NCBI GenBank assembly: GCA_033557465.1
Contig: CM066035.1
Coordinates: 245,972,869-246,036,868, forward strand
Source of the DNA: Ichthyophis bannanicus
Lineage: Eukaryota; Chordata; Amphibia; Gymnophiona; Ichthyophiidae
Direction of reading: 5' to 3'
DNA: 64,000 bases
The translations under genes and the position numbers were made by a program. The notes beneath the pieces are model-generated. The model made no database searches and was not told the DNA's origin. It saw only the letters and a program-made list of their open reading frames with translations. Each line of letters begins with the position of its first letter. Position 1 is the first letter of the stretch. Positions 9,641-20,898 of the stretch are shown here, one piece after another.

Positions 9641-12046
9641 TGTGACTTCACATACCACAGTCTGCCATGCATCATCAGACAACACTGTCAGACTGCACCT
9701 GCAGCAGCATACAAGGTGTTCTCACCATGCACAGACTAACTGCAGACATGCCACTGGTCAGTCCCTGGTACATGCTCACTGAGGAAACATATGCACCCAG
9801 ACATAGTATGGGCAGCACACACACCAAGCAGGTATGTTAATGATTGGGCCCCAGAACTGGGATCACACAGGTATCATTGGAGACAGATAGTATTGAGCAC
9901 TAGGGGGGAACCTAGACATGCCATGGTCACTGCTGAATCAGGGTGAGACTGACCTCCCAGCATGGCATGCTGTGGCCACCCTGTCCATGCAGGTGGTGTT
10001 CGGACACTACAGTGTCCCAGCCATTGCAATTCTCCCTGTGCAGATGCAGCCTGCCCAATTCGCTCTGTCTGGCCCCTACCCACACTTCCTTGCTCCTCAT
10101 TATGCACATTTGCAGGCTAACGCTGGTAACAGTTGGACAATGTGGGCCGAGAGCGGGGTGGGCAGCCACAAAACAATGTATAGACATATACACACATTCT
10201 TACTGCAGCACTGTGCAATGATAGGAGTGTTGGGCAACCCTGCCTGCCACACTGCCAACATTTCTGAACTGTGCAGGAGGTCGCAGTGGTGCTTTGATGT
10301 TACCTGCAGCTCTGAGCTGGGGCCATCAGCCTGCCTGTAATGGATGATCTGGATAGTGGAGCCTGCGTGAGTGGGTGTTTCTACCCCTGTTGGCTGCTGC
10401 TGTGGGGATTGCACGGTTTGATGTTATATCTACTTAGTAGGGTAAAATATTGGGATGTGTTCTACAGGTTCCAGCAGCTGGGACCTGAACCTGTGACCCT
10501 CTGCTCCTGGACACACTGGCTGTGTGTACTGCACCACAGTGTTACCACAAAGGCACAGTAGTCCCTGGGGCTACCTTTACTTCTCCTCAGCCAGACATTT
10601 CCTGTTCTTCTGTTGTATCTATATAGTAGGGTAAAATATTGGGATGCGTTCTGCAGCTGGGACCTGAACCTGTGACCCTATGCTCCTGGACACACTGGCT
10701 GTGTGTACCGCACCACGGTGTTGCCACAGAGGCACAGCAGTCCCTGGAGCTACCTTTACATCTCCTCAGACAGACTTTTTCTGTTGCACTGCACACCACA
10801 TACTGGTACAGGGTATGGCCTAGGTCCACTGCAGACAAGTGCCACTGCCCCTACAGCACGGACACCCCCCCCCCCCCCGCTATGCTGACATGACCATATG
10901 CTGTCGGTGCTTGTTGTGCGCCGTCCCATGCCATCCACTGTTCAGGTAGGCAGGTTCCTAGGGTGCGGCATCTAGAGTGGGAAGGCATACATGGACATCC
11001 ACACCCCCCCCCCATCACTGCCTAACAACATTCTGTCCCTTCAACATGGGGGGAGGGATGGATGCGGGGATGTCCTGTCTCTTCCCTGGCAACTATTGGC
11101 TAGGGTGGTCAAGGTATTTGTATATTGTGTTTGGCCTTTGTCAGATGCTGTCTTTCTGACTTCCAGTTTCTATGTTCCTATGTGCCACCTGGGTGACAGC
11201 CTAGTCCGCCTTATGCCCCGGCTGCCCCCACTACATGAGCCTCCTGCAGCCCCCTATGCCCCATTTACAACATTCAATATAAATTACACTCAACAAATAT
11301 CAAAAATAGTAGATAATATGCCTTCTGACCTATATGGTCTCAATTTTACTTAATTTACTAATGTAACAATTTTTTTAAATAATTTTATCCACACCGGGTC
11401 TCAGACTGAATAGTGCCATGGCCAAACTGATGGGCTCACACACTTCTTTTGCATCAATGACCCTTCATCTCATGCATGATTTTATATATGTAGTTATAAA
11501 CATTTACTGTATGATTGCACAAAAGTAAAGCACTTTCACTTAATTTCATTTCATTTCTTCCTTCTATCTCATGAAAAATAAAACGATTCTTATCTTGTTA
11601 TGGTGTTAAGATGGCACATTCAAATACGGTTTCTTCGAAACAATTTCTCCCCAACGCCTTTCATACTTGGCCACTATGCTGTTGCTGCAAATGGAGCACT
11701 ACTATCACGTTTCTTGTGCTCCCTGCCTATGCTGTACATTGCTGATACCGAAATGGTTTCTCTCTCCTGCAAATGTGCATCTAACAGCAGGTTTTCATTT
11801 GTGGTAGGATTCAGCCCTTCAGTTCAGCATGTTAGTGTGCAGGGAGCCTCTCCCCACCCATTGACCCCTGCTCTCCGCCCTCTCTTCTCCCTCTGTGGTG
11901 TGTACCGCGCTGCGGAACGCTTCCATGTGGATTGTAACATTACTGTGCGGTAACGTTACGTTACCGCATGGAAACATTACACATCGTGCGGTAACGTTAC
12001 CTAATGCACAGTCTGTAACGTTACCGCAGTTTAGTAAACATACCCC
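9641..12046 (+). mobile_element. E1: right portion of the Harbinger-like element
   Basis: This resumes the family seen at 2065-2805. Blocks at 9757-10350 match 19860-20440, those at 10410-11250 match 20990-22130, and those at 11660-11890 match 22420-22590 in E2, all in the same order. It ends with TTTAGTAAACATACCCC, the same terminal sequence as E2, followed by TCA, compatible with a 3-bp TNA target site. An internal module of about 170-180 bp beginning GTAGGGTAAAATATTGGGAT is tandemly duplicated (about 10440 and 10626). No transposase or other credible gene is visible. Confidence 0.72.
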
Positions 12047-12198
12047 TCAGTGACTTTGTTGTAGGATTTTGTATTAATTCACACTATGCCTGGTACTGCA
12101 TAATGTTTGTTTGTTTGTTTGCTTGTTTGTTTTTAAGATATTGAGTTCTGTGGGTAAATGTCCTTGTTCTGCTCTGCACCCACTGTTGAGAAAGGGGG

Positions 12199-12229
<31 letters not shown>

Positions 12230-12290
12230 TTTGGAATTTCTTATATACTGCACTATTCGGCATCAGCGCGGTTTACATAGAACAGAAAGA

Positions 12291-13139
12291 TCAGACAGGA
12301 AAACATCTGTCTGAGTTTACAATTAACCGGACAACAAACTTGGATAACAAGGAAGGGTTTACAATTAACAAGATAGCAAAAACTTGGATAACAAGGATAA
12401 ATATTGCAGTCTCCTGACTGGCAACAGCTTGGGATAGCGTGGGCTTGATTTCTTCCAATAACTTAAAAACCCTGTCCCAGTGAGACCTCCCTCTTGACTC
12501 AGGAGTGTTAGCAGGGCTTTGGAGATCCTTATCTTGCAGCAGACTGTTTAAAACTTCTAAAGGGTTCACCTCCCTTCTATTAACAGTTCTTCTTACCGGC
12601 CTTCCCTGAGGTAAAGCTCTTTGACACGGCTCTTCCTGGACTGTCCCCGTACGTGGCTTATAGACAGCATCCTCCTTAGGATAAAACCTCCTGTTTCCAG
12701 GGCCAGCTGTAGTCTCTCTACAGCACTGGCTTTGTTCAGGACTGTGGTGCTGGCTATGAGGGGAATCCTTCCTTAGGCTGTCCCTGGAGCACCTCTCTCT
12801 CCCGGTCTCTCTGAAAGAATCCTTTCTTTCTGTATCTCTCGGGATGTCCTTGGCTTCTGTCTCCCTGCTGGTCTCTCTGCTGGTCTCCCTGCTGGTCTCC
12901 CTGCTGTTCTCCCTACTTCCTGTTCTCTGGGGCTTAAATGAGTGGGGCTGCCCTACAACTTTCCACTCCTCCCCCAGCTGTCTCTCGTTACCTCCCCTAG
13001 TTGTTATGGAGCTTGGGCGTGGCTTGAAGACAGCAGCTTTGGGTATGTTTTTTTTCTCTCTAGCTGAAGTTTTAAAGTCACGGCTCCCTGCACTTCCCTT
13101 CTGCTTGGAGGTAAATGTTTGTGCTTTCTCTATTTCCAT
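12291..13139 (-). CDS. Unexplained 282-codon ORF, Arg/Ser/Glu/Thr repeats
   Basis: The ORF starts at an ATG and reads MEIEKAQTF at its N-terminus. Its middle holds a run of SRET tetrapeptide repeats (residues about 77-92). The rest is basic and hydrophilic. A helical-looking stretch (VFKLLEEIKPTLSQAV) precedes a hydrophobic segment (IFILVIQVFAILLIV) that runs into the LINE tail sequence and may be fortuitous. I recognise no family. It lies in the 3' region of the L2-like element, and its composition recalls the U3 ORF of the Gypsy LTR (3257-4231), though I see no clear alignment. Confidence 0.35.
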   Translation of the reverse strand: MEIEKAQTFTSKQKGSAGSRDFKTSAREKKNIPKAAVFKPRPSSITTRGGNERQLGEEWKVVGQPHSFKPQRTGSRENSRETSRETSRETSRETEAKDIPRDTERKDSFRETGRERCSRDSLRKDSPHSQHHSPEQSQCCRETTAGPGNRRFYPKEDAVYKPRTGTVQEEPCQRALPQGRPVRRTVNRREVNPLEVLNSLLQDKDLQSPANTPESRGRSHWDRVFKLLEEIKPTLSQAVASQETAIFILVIQVFAILLIVNPSLLSKFVVRLIVNSDRCFPV

Positions 13140-13229
13140 GGGCTCTGGAGCAGTTTCATCACCACACTATTTACATCCTAGAGTCACAGAATATATGGAA
13201 CATGTAATCCAATGGTCAAGGACACCTTA

Positions 13230-15626
13230 CTAAGTGTGTTCTCCTGGCTTCCTAGGTGTTTTGGTGTTGCTATAACTATTGGAGAGGGGATGAGATTCAG
13301 TGTTCTCTGGGAAGTATTTGAGGAATAGGTAGTGTTTGAGGGCCTTTCTAAACTGGGCTAGGTTAGTGATTGCTCTGATGTTTGTTGGTAAGGCGTTCCA
13401 GAGTTTTGGTGCACAGAGACTGAAAGCCCTATTTGCTGTTGTTGCGGTGCATCTTGTTAATTCGCGAGGAATCATTAGCATATTTATTGCTGTGGATCTT
13501 CTTGATCTATTCGGGGTTATGAATTTGATGAGGTTGGTTAGTGAGGAGGAGGAGAGACTATTTACCGCTTTGAAGGTCAGTAACATTGTCTTGAAGATGA
13601 TCCTGGCCTTAATAGGAAGCCAGTGTAACTGCTTCAGAAAGGGCGTCACATGGTCTCTCCTAGATGCCCCATGAAGATCCCTCACTGCGCTATTCATTGC
13701 GAGCTGTAGGGGGTTCAAAGTGGATTGGGAGAGTCCTAGTAAAATGACATTGGCATAGTCAAAATGAGGCATGATCAGGGCTTGGTTGATAGTACGGAAA
13801 TCCTCTGGTTCAAGCAAGGGGCGTAGATGTCTGAGTGAACGGATCTTGTCGTAAATAGCTCTTACAGTGTTAGCTATGTGAGCCTTCATGTCGAGGTTTT
13901 GATCCAGTGTAACACCCAGGTACCGTATTGTGGGTTTTGTTTGTAGATCGGCTTCTTTCACCTTCAAGTATTGCGGAGGGCTGAAATTCGGGTTCCTCAA
14001 TATGAAGAGCACCTCAGTCTTCTTATGTTGAATTCTGAGGTTTTGTGACAGGAGCCATTCAGATATGGCATTGAAGCAATTGGTCAGAGGGGAGACGTCC
14101 AATTTATCTATGTCGAATGGCATATAGAGCAAGACATCGTCTGCATATACCATGCAACTTACATTGAAAGACCGGATGATATTGCAAATGGGTTGCATGT
14201 ATATGTTGAACTTCAAGGCAGAGAGGGAGGATCCCTGTGGAACCCCCTGACCTTGATGAAATGGTTCCGATGTTGCTCCACCGGATCGAACGTGCTGCCA
14301 TCTTCCGGACAAGTATGATCTGCACCATTCAAGTGCTGTTCCACAGACGCCTTTCTCTTTTAGCCGTACTAGGAGAAGCTCATGACTTACCATGTCGAAG
14401 GCTGCGGCAATGTCTAGGAAAATGAGTGCAATTCCCTGTCGAATGTTGTCGACACCAGAAATTATATTATTGAGGAGGGTGGTAAGGAGTGTTTCCACAC
14501 CATGAGACTCTCTGAATCCGTGTTGGCAAGGATCCAGCGGGGCAGCAGCATCAATGTGGTCTTGTAACTGTCTTTGCACCTCTTTTTCGATTAACTTTGC
14601 GAGAAAAGGTATACTTGAAATGGGTCTGTAAGAGTCTACCTTTTTGGGATCTAACTTGCTATTTTTTAGGAGCAGTCTGATATGTATGCTTGAGGGCAGA
14701 AGGGAAAGTGCCGGTTGTGAAGGACAGGCTCATTATTCTGGTTATTGTTGTGCTAAAGTCACTGCGCAGTTCCTTTATCCAGAAAGTTGGGCAAGGATCC
14801 ATTGCGCAGTAGTAGTATTGAGGGACATGATCGAGTCTTCGATGCGCTTCTTGGCAGGAGTAGAGAAGGAAATTAGAGATGTTGGGCACTCTTGGTCTGT
14901 GGAAGCAACCTCTATTGAAGGCTTATTTGTCTGGGATAGCTTGGATTGTAGGTAAACTGCAAACTCCTGGGGATGGATTTCACATTGCTGTTCGGGAGCT
15001 GGTTCTTTAGAAAGAGACTTGACTAAATTAAACAAATCATACGGTTTGTTTAATGAGCGCTTCAGGGTATCTGTGTGGTACTGTTTCATCTTCTCTGTGA
15101 TAGCATTGCAGTGGACGGATAGCTGATAGATGTAAGCTGACTGGTCTTCCATGGAGCGTGACCGACGCCAGCATTTCTCAAGCTTCCGTAGTTGGGAGAG
15201 TGATAATCTCAGATCCTCTGTGTACTATGGGGCTGTAGCTCTTTTCCTTGGTGGCCTGCTAGGTGGTGGTCGAAGCGCTATCGTGTTGAGACTACTGTTC
15301 CAGCAAGTGATCAAATCTTCCAAATTTAGGGAGGTCTCATTACGGAGCGAGCATGTTCCGGCAAGGATACGATCTCTATTGAATGGAAGGAAGCTTCTAG
15401 CAGGTAGTCTAGAGTTATTGCTTGGTACACTGTTGATCTTTGATTGCCTGTTGTGAGTGGGAATCTGCAAGATAATAAGTTTGTGGTCTGACCACGGCAC
15501 AGTAGATATGGACATCACGGTGTTGTGTGATTGGTCACCAACTTCTGTGGGGCAAATATAAGGTCCAGAGTATTTCCCTTCACATGAGTAGGTTCGTTCA
15601 CTAATTGTTTGTATCTGTGGATGCAA
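13230..15626 (-). pseudogene. L2-like LINE ORF2 (endonuclease end plus reverse transcriptase)
   Basis: In sense order, 15626-15225 encodes the end of the endonuclease (TVPWSDHKLI). The linker lies at 15152-14659 (DPCPTFWIKELRS, TGTFPSALKH). From 14579 to 13230 there is an uninterrupted 449-codon stretch with the reverse-transcriptase core: LIFLDIAAAFDMVSH (motif A), GQGVPQGSSL (motif B), VYADDVLLYM (catalytic box) and the C-terminal LWNALPTNIR block. Frame changes near 14600, 14800 and 15200 break the protein. The N-terminal endonuclease is missing, consistent with 5' truncation during reverse transcription. Confidence 0.88.
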
Positions 15627-15954
15627 AATATATGTTCAAAAAGAAAAAGCAAGACCCATAACACAATTTATAACAAAATAAAAATGAGTTATAATTTAAT
15701 TTTATAAACTGTGCTATGGTTCTCTCTCTTTCTTTTAGTTCCTTGGCATGCAAACATCTTGCATTTTCTCTATATAATCTAATCGTCTTTTTGGTTTGGT
15801 TCAGTACCTCATTGGAATTTTCAGAAAGCCTCCCCCCTCCCACACTATGAGAGGTGGGGGGGGGGGGGGGTCAGCCATCTCATCCCTCGCCTCAAGCAGC
15901 AGATTGCCTTGAGCCGCCCCTGTTTGCAAACATAACTACATACTTGTTGTCATA

Positions 15955-16160
15955 TTGGGCATACAAGTCCATAGTCTGGCCTCATCTGACCAAGGTTATG
16001 CAGAATTTCTTTTCCTGCCCTGCACCAGTGTGCACATTGAATGGATATTCCCAGTGGCAAAGGATTTCATGAGTCCATATCATTCACAGCTAGCACCAGA
16101 CTTAGTGAAAAAGCTCATGTTTTTAAAGAAAAACTTTCTCTGTTTGGTTTCCCTCATTTT
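15955..16160 (+). pseudogene. hAT transposase C-terminal (dimerisation) fragment
   Basis: The translation contains TSVHIEWIFPVAKDFMSP followed by LAPDLVKKLMFLKKNF. This resembles the hAT C-terminal dimerisation region, in which a TS..ER.FS.A block precedes L.p..v..L.FLk.N. Upstream coding sequence is not recognisable, and the CR1 tail begins near 16205. It is probably a relic of a hAT transposon or a ZBED-like retrocopy. Confidence 0.45.
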
Positions 16161-16204
16161 CCATGCAATTGTGAGGCAGACTGAATGCACAGTTCCACTA
16201 AAAG

Positions 16205-16412
16205 CAATGTGGAAAGAGTGGTAGATGCGTGGAATAGTCTCCTAGTGGAGGTAGTAGATGTGAGGATTGTATATGAATTTTAAAAAAGCATGGGACAAAC
16301 ATAGAGGAACTCTAAAGGAAAAAAGAGGACTGTTGTAGTGGTTGATATGAAAGGGCAGACTAGATAGGTCATGTGGTCTTTTTCTGCCGTCGTGTTTGTT
16401 TCTATGTTAATG
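16205..16412 (+). mobile_element. CR1 (subfamily b) 3' tail
   Basis: About 200 bp match the end of the copy at 982-2064: the WNSLP.EVV-type codons, the AGACTAGATAGG/TCATGTGGTC block and a TTTCTATG-like end. Confidence 0.8.
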
Positions 16413-16934
16413 CATAGCCTCAATGTCTTGCTGTGGTTTTGCCAGTTGCTACTCCACTTGCTGCTGCTTAGTCCCTTGGCTCCAATGGGTTCTCTAAGAC
16501 CCTCATGCAAAATATGAATAAGAGAGAAAATTCTCCTCCTTCCCTGTGCTTTTCTGCTTCTAGTGGGCTACACCCTGTGTCACTGTCTGCCCAGCCTATT
16601 CCAGGCCATATTATTGCCTGATCTGCTGTTATGACAAGTTCCTTTGGGGACTCCTTTGGATGTCTCCTTGATTGTTCCTTGATCTTCCTTTGTTAGTTAA
16701 TCCTTTTACTTGGATTTTTTCTCTAATTTTTTTCCTTGTTTTGCTTATTGTCTGTAATGTTGCCACCTCAGGCTATATATGTCATCTGTGACTGCCTCAG
16801 CATCTCATTTCTAAGTCTATTATTAGGACTCTATTAATAATCCTTTTGGTCTCTATGCCATCTGTTATCACCTCCTCCCTTTCTCAGTCTAAAATTCAAG
16901 TTAATCTTGAATTTTAGACCCATTAGAAACAAAT
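16413..16934. other. No recognisable feature
   Basis: T-rich unique-looking sequence. I see no coherent coding frame, terminal repeat or tRNA-like box. Confidence 0.5.
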
Positions 16935-16945
16935 GTTTCTTGATT

Positions 16946-17139
16946 TTTTTTTTTTTTTAGTGCCATCAAGTCAGTGTTGACTCATAGCGACCCAGCTACC
17001 TCTGGGTTTTCTTGGCAATGTATCACCGGAAGTAGATTGCCAGCCTTTTCTTCCGAGGCAATGGAGGGTAAAGTGACTTGCCCAAAGTCACAAGGAGTGC
17101 CATTGGGAATCGAACCCTTGATCTTCTGGGTACTAGGCA
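16946..17139 (-). repeat. tRNA-derived SINE with MIR-like core and BovB-like tail
   Basis: On the minus strand a B box (GGGTTCGATTCCC) is followed by the MIR-like core (TTTGGGCAAGTCACTTTACC). The 3' tail contains GGGTCGCTATGAGTCAACAC and ends in poly-A, recalling RTE/BovB-linked SINE tails. An 11-bp target duplication, GTTTCTTGATT, flanks it at 16935-16945 and 17140-17150. The tRNA head is truncated. Confidence 0.82.
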
Positions 17140-17379
17140 GTTTCTTGATTAGTGATCTCTTAAAGGAAAGTCATTTCCAAATTTTCTGTGTGATTGAAAA
17201 GTCTTGTTCTTATGTTTTGTCCTCTGGGGTTCTCTTTTCTGTCACAAGACAAGAGTAGGTAAGTCAGGTAGTAGTGTGACTTTATTCTTTGCAGACTACC
17301 TGTCAGTATCTGAGCTTCATCTTAAATGTTGCTTATATTTCAAGGTCTTTGGCTTTATTAACTGTTATTCTTCATTTGC

Positions 17380-17964
17380 ATTACTGTTGATTTATTGACT
17401 GCCTAGGTGTCATAAAGACTGTATTGATGAAATCCTCCTAATTTCTGAAGTCTCCACCTGCTTTCCTAATCTTATTCTAGGAGAGTTCAATGTTCATGTA
17501 GGCAATCCTCAAAGATCTCAAGATAAGGAATTCATTAATGTTATGGATGTCTTGGGCTTTATTCAACATATGCATGCTCTCTCTCGCATCACTGGTCACA
17601 GTTATCTCGTATGATACCATCTTTCCAGTAAGTGGTCCTTTTATGATACGAGAAGGGAGAATTTCTTTGGTGCCTATATTTTATCTATCATTTTACCGAC
17701 TCTCTGCTTCTGTCTTGACCCCATCTTTGACTCACATTTTAAGGCTATTTAGGATATCAATCATGTGAACTTCAACAACCTCAATTCTGCTTGCTCAGTC
17801 TTCCATATAGTTTCATTAGTCAATATATTCTGAGGGTTTCTCTAAATGAGTTTGCTCCTGCTCATGAGCATGCAATTCCTGCTAAACACTTTCACCCATT
17901 GTACCATTGTCATTGATTACTTAAGAAGCAAGCCTGGAGGGCTAAGAGGAAATGGAAAAAAGGC
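17380..17964 (+). pseudogene. LINE A segment 1: endonuclease region
   Basis: The translation shows LILGEFNVHVGN and later GHSYLV, matching the APE-type endonuclease of L2/CR1-related LINEs (GDFN.H... GHTLDLV). The frame is damaged. The segment ends at the TAA target site of E2. Continuity with 22801 is exact: the codons for RKWKK before E2 join those for AKSPTNFAHC after it once E2 and one TAA are removed. Confidence 0.7.
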
Positions 17965-18172
17965 TAAGGGGTATGTTTACTAAAGTTTCTTAACGTGCGC
18001 GCCGCGTTAGTCTGCAGGATGCCATATAAGGAGTGGGCGGTCCGGTCAAAAATAGCAAAACGGGATTAGCGTGTGCGCTCTTGTGTGCTGCGCGCTCTTG
18101 TGCGCCACGCACATTAGCGCATGAGTAACGCGCGCGGGAAGCATAAGCAGGCGCGCTGATGTGCAAACAGAG

Positions 18173-19010
18173 GAACAGGGCTGTAGTACAATAGTGAAGA
18201 CACTGACAGATGGTGCAGGGTTCATGGGTTCAATCCCCCACTGTGCCCAATGAATAAGGCTGGCTGAGGCACTACCATTTATGTGTAATATTGCATTATG
18301 AGGCTTTTTAATTTTATTTTAATTACTGCTGCTAGCAAACGCACTCTCAAAGCACTGTAACATAAGGTACTGCATAAGGCACCCCATAAGGTACCCCAGA
18401 GGGCACATTTTAAAGTGCACTGTCCGCCACGGCACCCTACAATGTTGCTTAAAGGGTGGCCTATAGGGCGCCATATAGGGTGCCCTATGAGGCACGGCAA
18501 GGTCATAGCACTGTTTTTGATGGCAGCACTGTGCATTTAAACGCATGGAAATCTTAAGTAGGTGCTCTGACATGCAAGGAGGAATAGCAGTGTAGCACAA
18601 TGGTTAAGGCACTGACTGATGATACAGGGGTCATGATTTCAATCCCCAGTGTGCCTAATAATTAAAGCTGGCTGAGCCATCAGCTTTGACATGTAAGTAC
18701 TGTGTCCTGCCGCACTTTATTTGTATTTTATTAATTGCTGCCAGCAAACACACCGTCACGTGCCATAACCTAAGGTGCCGCATAAGGCACCCTATAAGGC
18801 ACTCCATAGGACACATTATAAAGTGTACTGTCCGCCACGGCACCCTATAATGTCCCCTATAGGGCACCCTATCAGTCGCTCCATAGGATACTGTATAGTG
18901 CACCTTATATGGACAATAACCATAAGGTGCCCTATAGGGCGCCCTATAAAGTGGCCTCTGAGGCACCTTATGGGTACAGTACGCTGAGGGTGTTTTTGCT
19001 GGCAGCACTA
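18173..19010 (+). repeat. Tandem pair of tRNA-headed modules inside E2
   Basis: Two related units of about 410-430 bp lie head to tail (18173-18580 and 18581-19010). Each begins with a tRNA-like promoter: TAGCACAATGG as A box and ATTTCAATCCCC or GGTTCAATCCCC as B box. An AT-rich stretch follows (TTTTATTTTAATTACTGCTG). Each ends in a field of short inverted motifs built on CCTATAGGG and AAGGCACC. This looks like a SINE that dimerised. Confidence 0.6.
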
Positions 19011-20705
19011 ATGTACATTAAAAATAGATAATGCTTTGGATAGCACTATCAAATAACCCCACTGTGGCTACACTGGTAGTGAAGTAACCAGTGGGCTACA
19101 GCTCTATAGCTGCTAGCAAACCCCTGGCTGGCTGCAGAAGGACTGCAAGTCACCACACAAACAGTCTGCTGTGGTCACCAGGATAGGGTTAACCCACCCA
19201 TACCCATGATGCACTGCACATGCAAATCAGCAGTCTACAGATGATCACAAGATGGGGTATGCACCCCCACAGCACCTCGGCCTGGTAGGGGGAACTGACC
19301 GTGTCTGGTACTGGCACAGAGTAGCTACACACCGTCACAATGTGCAGGTACTGCACTCACCCTGAGGGTGAGGTGGGGTGCCCAGCACCAGGTCCACAGC
19401 AGAGATAGGCCATACTGCAGGTCCCCAGCAGTGCTAATGTGTGCGATAGGTAGTTTCTGCAGACACACCTTGGATATATCTGTATGTCTCAGTCAGATGT
19501 AGCTCCTATGGACCCCTAGGAGGATTATGTACCACCACCCTCCTCCTCCTCCTCCTTCTCCTCCTCCAGGGCTGAGGGTGGTAAACAGGGTCTCCCACCA
19601 ACAGATCCACATTCTACCTCCCTGCAATGGTGGCAGTAGAGGGGACCATCAACCCCAGTCCTGCTGGGGAACAGACACCCTACAGGGCAGTCAATGCAGC
19701 TCTGCACACATCCATAACGCAATAGCAGACAGACATTAGGCCCGGATATGCTAAGCTGCACCCCAGCACTATCTGATATTCTCCTGCAGCAAGCCTTCAG
19801 CCGCTGCACCCTGCAAGGCGCTCCATCAAGACACATACCAGCTGCAGACAGTCTGCTAGCTAGTCCATAGTGCATGTTCCTGGTGGAAATGCGTGCACCC
19901 AGAACTGGGATGTCAGCATACACAACAAGCAGATAAGTCAGTGACTGGGCCCCAAAAGGAAACCCATAAATATCACATTGGAGAAATACTATATAGCACT
20001 ATGGGGGTGCCTAGCCATGCTGTGGTCACTGCAAAGTCAGGGTGAGAGTGATCTCCCAGCAGGACATGCTGTGGCCACCCTGTCTGTGCAGGTGGTGACC
20101 GGGCACTACAATGTCCCAGTCAGTGCCCTATGCTCTGTGCAGATGCATCCTGTCCGGGCTATACCCATGGTACCTTGCTCCTCATTATGCACATTGGCAG
20201 GCCAATACTGGCAACAGTGCTGGCAGTGTGGGCTGTGGAGGGTGTTTTCAGCCACCACACACTGGATAGACAGACACACACTCCCATACTTATGCCAGCA
20301 TTGTGCTACTATAGAAGAGTTTAGCAGCCCTGGCCACCACACTAGTCGTGGGCACAGTGCAGGCATGGATATGGTACGCAATACTGTTGGGGGTCACTCC
20401 CCAGGGTGGTAAACACTGTCAGAGACCAGACCTGAAGCACACTCCACAGACATCAGAAAGGTTGCTATGATGGAGCTCAATCAGCAAACTGTGCTTAACG
20501 TAGGAATTGCTATCTGCCAGTAATCATAGCAAACTTTTGATAGCTGTGTACCGTATTCCCAGGTGTAGGGTGGCATTGCTAAGGTATGCAAGTGCTAGTA
20601 TTGGGAGATGCACGCAGGGCCCAATGTCCTGCCTCTCCAGGAGGCATTGACTAATGGAGCCTGTGGGTGTGGGTGTGTCTGCCCCTGTTGGCTGCTGCTT
20701 TACGG

Positions 20706-20898
20706 CAGAGGTTCCCAACTCCAGTCCTGGTGTGCCAAACACTGTTCGGGTTTTCATGCTGTCCCTCATGAATATGCATGAGATACATCTGCATACCATG
20801 GGGGTGGTGCATAGATATGCAGCACAGGCATCTTTATTAGAGGCAGCATGGAACCTGAATGGTGTTTGGCCCTCCAGGACTGCATTTGGGAGACTCTG
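20706..20898 (+). repeat. hAT-type MITE, 193 bp
   Basis: It begins CAGAGGTTCCCAACTCCAG and ends with the imperfect complement (TTTGGGAGACTCTG), typical of hAT ends (CAGnGGTTC...). Flanks CTTTACGG and CTCTAGGT agree at five of eight bases, a weak 8-bp target duplication. The interior ATGAATATGCATGAGA is a familiar palindromic MITE core. Confidence 0.6.

Larger units (their letters stand above)
12199..15626 (-). mobile_element. L2-like LINE, minus strand, 5'-truncated
   Basis: The 3' terminus at the left reads, on the minus strand, TAAACCGCGCTGATGCCGAA, then TATATAAG, and ends in an AATA repeat (12199-12233), as in L2-type LINEs. The coding part occupies 13230-15626. Between coding region and tail lies about 1 kb holding an unexplained ORF (12291-13139), so either the 3' UTR is unusually long or another sequence is inserted there. 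Confidence 0.75.

Noticed and set aside
9874..11353. Several frames of 60-140 codons in E1
   Set aside because: They overlap on both strands, lack domains, and fall in the non-coding Harbinger-like element.
18173..18660. tRNA-like sequences as real tRNA genes
   Set aside because: Only A and B boxes are present; no acceptor stem or clean cloverleaf can be drawn, and the modules are repeated inside a transposon.
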